In this document: one piece after another, positions 5,820 through 8,512 of the stretch
Numbering within the stretch: the stretch's first letter is position 1
How the letters are laid out: each line of letters opens with the position of its first letter
Assembly (NCBI GenBank): GCA_018609965.1
Contig: JAHENP010000128.1
Span: 1 to 8,512 of the forward strand
Length of the DNA: 8,512 bases
Source: Haloferacaceae archaeon
Lineage (GTDB): Archaea > Halobacteriota > Halobacteria > Halobacteriales > Haloferacaceae
Reading direction: 5' to 3'
The notes under the pieces: generated by a model
What the model was told of the DNA's origin: nothing
Seen by the model: the letters and a program-made list of their open reading frames with translations, nothing else
Databases searched by the model: none
Translations under genes and position numbers: made by a program

Positions 5820-5829
5820 AGGATAGATG
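5820..5829 (-). promoter_or_regulatory. Possible TATA-like element of the amidohydrolase gene
   Basis: On the minus strand the sequence ATCTATCCTA is centred about 27 bp before the GTG at 5797, the right place for a leaderless start. The match to a TATA box is weak, and read-through from aroC is an alternative. Confidence 0.3.
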
Positions 5830-5902
5830 CGTCGGCTCTGTTTCTTCGCTGCCCGTATCGTCTCCGATGCCGACGGCTCCGACCACACGCCAGATTGCCC
5901 AG

Positions 5903-7084
5903 TCACTCGTTGCGCGGACTCGACGGGTGGTACTCCGTGTCGTACTCACCCGGTCGGTCGTCGATTCGGTCGGGGTTGACACGCCCGTCCAACATCGCGA
6001 AGTCGAGGATCGTACACCACAACACCGCCTCCACGACCGGCACCGCACGCGGCATCAACACCGGGTCGTGGCGGCCGACGACCTGCACGTCCTTCTGTTC
6101 GTCAGTTTCCCAGTCGGCGGTGGTCTGTTCTTTCGGGATCGAGGTCGGCGCGTGCCAGGTCGCCTCGCCGTAGATCGGTTCGCCGGTGGTGATCCCGCCC
6201 TGGAGCCCGCCGTGGTCGTTCCCCTCCGGCACCGGGTCCCCCTCGTCGGCGACCGTCGGCCCCTCGCCGTCGTGGAACGCCCAGTCCTCGTTGCGTTCGG
6301 AGCCGCGCATGAGTCGGGCGTCGCGGCCGGCGCCAAACTGGAACGCAGTCGTCGCCGGAACCGCGAACATCAGCCGCCCGAGTCGCGCCGGGAAGGAGTC
6401 GAACCGCGGCGCCCCCAACCCTCGCGGGACCCCCCGACACTCGAAGTACACCGACCCGCCGATGGAGTCACCCTCCGTCTGGTACTCGTCGATTGCCTCC
6501 CGCATCCGCTCGGCCGTCTCCGGGTGGCCACACCGCACTTCGTTCTCCTCGGTGTGTTCCACCATCTCCTCGAAGGTGATCGGCGGTGCCTCGATGTCGC
6601 CGACCTGGTTGACGTGGGCTTTCACCTGCACGTCCAGCTCGCTCGCGTCGAGCACCTGCTGTGCAATCGCACCCGCGGCGACCCAGTTGACCGTCTCCCG
6701 AGCCGACGAACGCCCGCCGCCGCCCCAGTTGCGGGTGCCGAACTTCGCAGAGTAGGTGTAGTCACCGTGTGACGGCCGGGGGGCGGTGACGAACGGCTCG
6801 TACTTACCCGACCGGGCATCTTTGTTCTGGACGACCATCCCGACCGGCGTTCCCGTGGTGTAGCCGTCCTGAAGCCCGGAGTTGATCGTCACCTTGTCCG
6901 GCTCCCCCCGGCTGGTGGTGATCATCGACTGGCCGGGTTTCCGCCGGTCGAGTTCCCGTTGTACGTCGTCTTCCGACAGCTCGACCCCCGCCGGCACGCC
7001 GGACACCGTACACCCCATCGCGTCCCCGTGGCTCTCGCCGTACGTCGTCACCTGGAAGAGCCGCCCGAAGCTGTTGCCGTTCAC
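5903..7084 (-). CDS. aroC: Chorismate synthase (393 aa)
   Basis: Catalyses the last step of the shikimate pathway, 5-enolpyruvylshikimate-3-phosphate to chorismate plus phosphate, using reduced FMN; it acts in the cytosol as a tetramer. Signatures in order: the N-terminal SFGRLFQVTTYGESHG with catalytic His19, the phosphate-binding DRRKPGQS (46-53), RPSHGDYTY with catalytic His106, the family signature GGGGRSSARET (121-131), the FMN/substrate segment GNDHGGLQGGITTGEPI, and GRHDPVLMPRAVPVVEA with Asp340. Length agrees with archaeal members. The GTG at 7084 is the start that puts GESHG at the usual distance, and a TATA-like TTTTAA lies about 27 bp upstream, indicating a leaderless mRNA. The protein is very acidic, as expected for a halophile. 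No other shikimate gene is in the window. No defect seen. Confidence 0.97.
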   Translation of the reverse strand: MNGNSFGRLFQVTTYGESHGDAMGCTVSGVPAGVELSEDDVQRELDRRKPGQSMITTSRGEPDKVTINSGLQDGYTTGTPVGMVVQNKDARSGKYEPFVTAPRPSHGDYTYSAKFGTRNWGGGGRSSARETVNWVAAGAIAQQVLDASELDVQVKAHVNQVGDIEAPPITFEEMVEHTEENEVRCGHPETAERMREAIDEYQTEGDSIGGSVYFECRGVPRGLGAPRFDSFPARLGRLMFAVPATTAFQFGAGRDARLMRGSERNEDWAFHDGEGPTVADEGDPVPEGNDHGGLQGGITTGEPIYGEATWHAPTSIPKEQTTADWETDEQKDVQVVGRHDPVLMPRAVPVVEAVLWCTILDFAMLDGRVNPDRIDDRPGEYDTEYHPSSPRNE

Positions 7085-7106
7085 ACCACACGCTGGGGTC
7101 TACGCG

Positions 7107-7116
7107 GATTAAAATC
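7107..7116 (-). promoter_or_regulatory. TATA box of aroC
   Basis: Minus-strand sequence GATTTTAATC, an AT-rich island centred about 27 bp before the GTG at 7084. The spacing supports both the start codon and a leaderless transcript. Confidence 0.55.
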
Positions 7117-7211
7117 CCGTGGAGCGGCCGACCGCCAGTCGGTCGTCTGCCCCGGAACAGCTCCCGCGCCATTCAAGTGCGCTGGGTGTTAGTAGGAGAG
7201 TGGTAACAAAC

Positions 7212-7250
7212 GTGAGCGACGTAGCAGCCAGTCAGCGGGGGCAACCGTGA
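7212..7250 (+). other. Possible 12-codon upstream ORF overlapping the MMPL start
   Basis: GTG at 7212 opens a frame for 12 residues (MSDVAASQRGQP) whose TGA overlaps the GTG of the MMPL gene by four bases (GTGA). A G-run at 7236-7240, six bases before the main GTG, may serve as a Shine-Dalgarno-like site. A poor TATA-like TGTTAGTA lies at 7187-7194. If transcription starts at or before 7212, this leader peptide would be translated first and couple to the main gene. It may equally be chance. Confidence 0.25.
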
Positions 7251-8512
7251 GTCTCTTCGAACGGCTCGTCGGGCAGGTGACGGACCACAGTCGGATCGCA
7301 ATCGTGGTGATGTTGGTGCTCACCGCGGGGATCGGTGTCGGCGCCAGCGAAGTGAGCCAGGAGTCGTCGTTGGACCAGTTCCAGACGGACTCCGTCGAGG
7401 CCGACAAGCTCGACTACATCGAGGGGAACTTCTCGGGTGACCAGAACACGACGACGGCACAGGTGATCGTCAGGGAGGCGGACGGGAACGTGCTCGATGG
7501 GGACTCACTCCGGGCACAACTGGCGTTACAACAATCGTTCCGCGACAACGAGACGGTCGACGAGAGTCTGAGCGGCGACAGGCCGACAGCCGGGATCGCG
7601 AACGTGGTCGCGACGGCGGCACTCCAGCGTGACGCCGCCGCTGACGTTCAGGCGACGGCAACCGAACTGCAGACGCTCAACCAGTCCGTCCAACAACGGC
7701 AGGCGGCACTAGAGGAGAACCGGACGGCGTTGGAGCAACAACAGGCCCAGTTGGCGGTGGACCAACGGGCACTCCAGAACCGGACGGACGAGCTGAACGC
7801 CACCACAGAACGGCTCCGTGTCGGGTTGACGACGCTGCGTGAAAATTCGAACGCGAGCGTGCAGGCGACGTTCGACCGCGTGAACAACGACACGCCGGTC
7901 GCGTTGAACGAGACGGATCTCGGGATCTACAGCGACGCGGCGACCCAACTACGGAACGCACCCAACGAGACGGCCGCGCAGGCGGCGTTCGAACTCGGCA
8001 CACAGGGTGTGCTCCGTGACGACTTTGCCGCCGTCGAGCAACGCAGCGCAGAACTCCAGCAACGCGGCGAACAGCTCCGGGAACGGGGCGCGGCGTTGGA
8101 GGAACGCGGCGAGGAGTTGGAGGCGGACGCAGAGCGGCTGGAGTCACTCGCCGACGAGCTAGAGACGGAACAGGCGGCGTTGGAGAACGCCTCCGACGCC
8201 AGCCTCGACGAACAGCGCGCCAAGCTGGAGTCGATGAACGAGACGGAGATCGACGAGACGCTCGGCGTCCTGTTGAGCGACGACGGTGACGGCGGGAGCG
8301 GTGCGTTCGCGTTCCTCCCGTCGAGCTACGATCCGGGGTCGACGGAGGCGACCGCGACGACAATCTTCGTCACCCAGAACTCGGACACGGAGAGCGGCGC
8401 GCCGGGTGCCGCCTCCGACGAGTTGGAGACGGCACAGTTGGCGATACAGGATCTCGTGGAGTCGCGCAACGACCCCGGGGAGTATCTCGTCTTCGGGAGC
8501 GGGATCATCAGT
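7247..8512 (+). CDS. RND/MMPL-family exporter, N-terminal part (cut by window, 422 aa visible)
   Basis: The start of a large membrane transporter of the haloarchaeal RND/MMPL (COG1033-like) type. After a short cytoplasmic start (SLFERLVGQVTDHSR) comes one transmembrane helix (about residues 17-35), then SSLDQFQTDS, typical of the start of the outer loop, and an extracytoplasmic region of nearly 390 residues; the text ends at LVFGSGIIS just before the expected transmembrane bundle. The outer region holds two leucine-heptad coiled coils: residues 139-194 (eight heptads) and 268-316 (seven heptads, such as EQLRERG and AALEERG). Thirteen N-x-S/T sequons lie between residues 61 and 333, agreeing with an outside location and possible N-glycosylation. 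The cargo is unknown; lipids or small molecules are usual for the superfamily. The GTG is chosen because of the G-run six bases upstream. YhgE/Pip-like membrane proteins with similar coiled coils are an alternative. Confidence 0.8.
   Translation, partial: MSLFERLVGQVTDHSRIAIVVMLVLTAGIGVGASEVSQESSLDQFQTDSVEADKLDYIEGNFSGDQNTTTAQVIVREADGNVLDGDSLRAQLALQQSFRDNETVDESLSGDRPTAGIANVVATAALQRDAAADVQATATELQTLNQSVQQRQAALEENRTALEQQQAQLAVDQRALQNRTDELNATTERLRVGLTTLRENSNASVQATFDRVNNDTPVALNETDLGIYSDAATQLRNAPNETAAQAAFELGTQGVLRDDFAAVEQRSAELQQRGEQLRERGAALEERGEELEADAERLESLADELETEQAALENASDASLDEQRAKLESMNETEIDETLGVLLSDDGDGGSGAFAFLPSSYDPGSTEATATTIFVTQNSDTESGAPGAASDELETAQLAIQDLVESRNDPGEYLVFGSGIIS

Noticed and set aside
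4997..5821. 274-codon plus-strand ORF opposite mtaD
   Set aside because: The minus-strand frame carries all amidohydrolase motifs; this one is an antisense shadow.
5867..6772. 301-codon plus-strand ORF opposite aroC
   Set aside because: The opposite strand encodes full-length chorismate synthase with all signatures, so this frame is a shadow.
7661..8194. Repeat units in the MMPL coding region as a DNA tandem repeat or minisatellite
   Set aside because: The 21-bp periodicity comes from protein heptads; the DNA units differ from each other too much for a recent tandem expansion.
7677..8363. 228-codon minus-strand ORF opposite the MMPL gene
   Set aside because: It is dominated by Arg, Ser and Pro, the antisense image of the Leu/Glu/Gln heptads.

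Overview
The window looks like chromosomal DNA of a halophilic archaeon (class Halobacteria). It is GC-rich with GC-biased third codon positions, and the proteins are rich in Asp and Glu. GTG starts are common (SDR, vapC, mtaD, aroC, the small membrane protein and the MMPL protein). Several genes have a TATA-like box about 27 bp upstream of the start codon, which suggests leaderless transcripts. No rRNA, tRNA, CRISPR array or insertion sequence was recognised.

Layout from left to right. (1) Bases 1-667, minus strand: a short-chain dehydrogenase/reductase cut by the window edge, with the active-site spacing of pteridine reductases. (2) Bases 688-1312, minus strand: a decayed stretch holding a frame fragment and a small membrane-protein gene interrupted by an in-frame TGA. 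(3) Bases 1313-1616: no convincing gene, two small inverted repeats. (4) Bases 1616-3230, an accessory patch: an unrecognised 141-residue helical protein with a palindrome over its start codon, a strong hairpin terminator, a vapBC-type toxin-antitoxin pair on the opposite strand, and then a start-less, truncated second copy of the first 189 bp of the 141-residue gene. The toxin-antitoxin pair thus lies between an intact gene and a degenerate partial duplicate of it. (5) Bases 3224-4438, plus strand: a tight two-gene unit (75-residue and 318-residue membrane proteins) behind a clear TATA box. (6) Bases 4475-7084, minus strand: an MTA/SAH-deaminase-family amidohydrolase (mtaD) and chorismate synthase (aroC), two housekeeping enzymes. 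(7) From 7247 to the right edge, plus strand: the N-terminal part of an RND/MMPL-family exporter with two long leucine-heptad coiled coils and many N-glycosylation sequons.

The housekeeping part covers nucleoside salvage/SAM by-product handling (mtaD) and aromatic amino acid synthesis (aroC). The points most worth a second look are the duplication around vapBC, the zinc-ribbon-like insert in the VapC PIN domain, the palindrome over the start codon, the two-gene membrane cassette, and the coiled-coil, sequon-rich domain of the MMPL protein. I saw no complete new multi-gene defence or metabolic system. The unknown 141-residue gene and the 75/318-residue pair are the best candidates for undescribed function.
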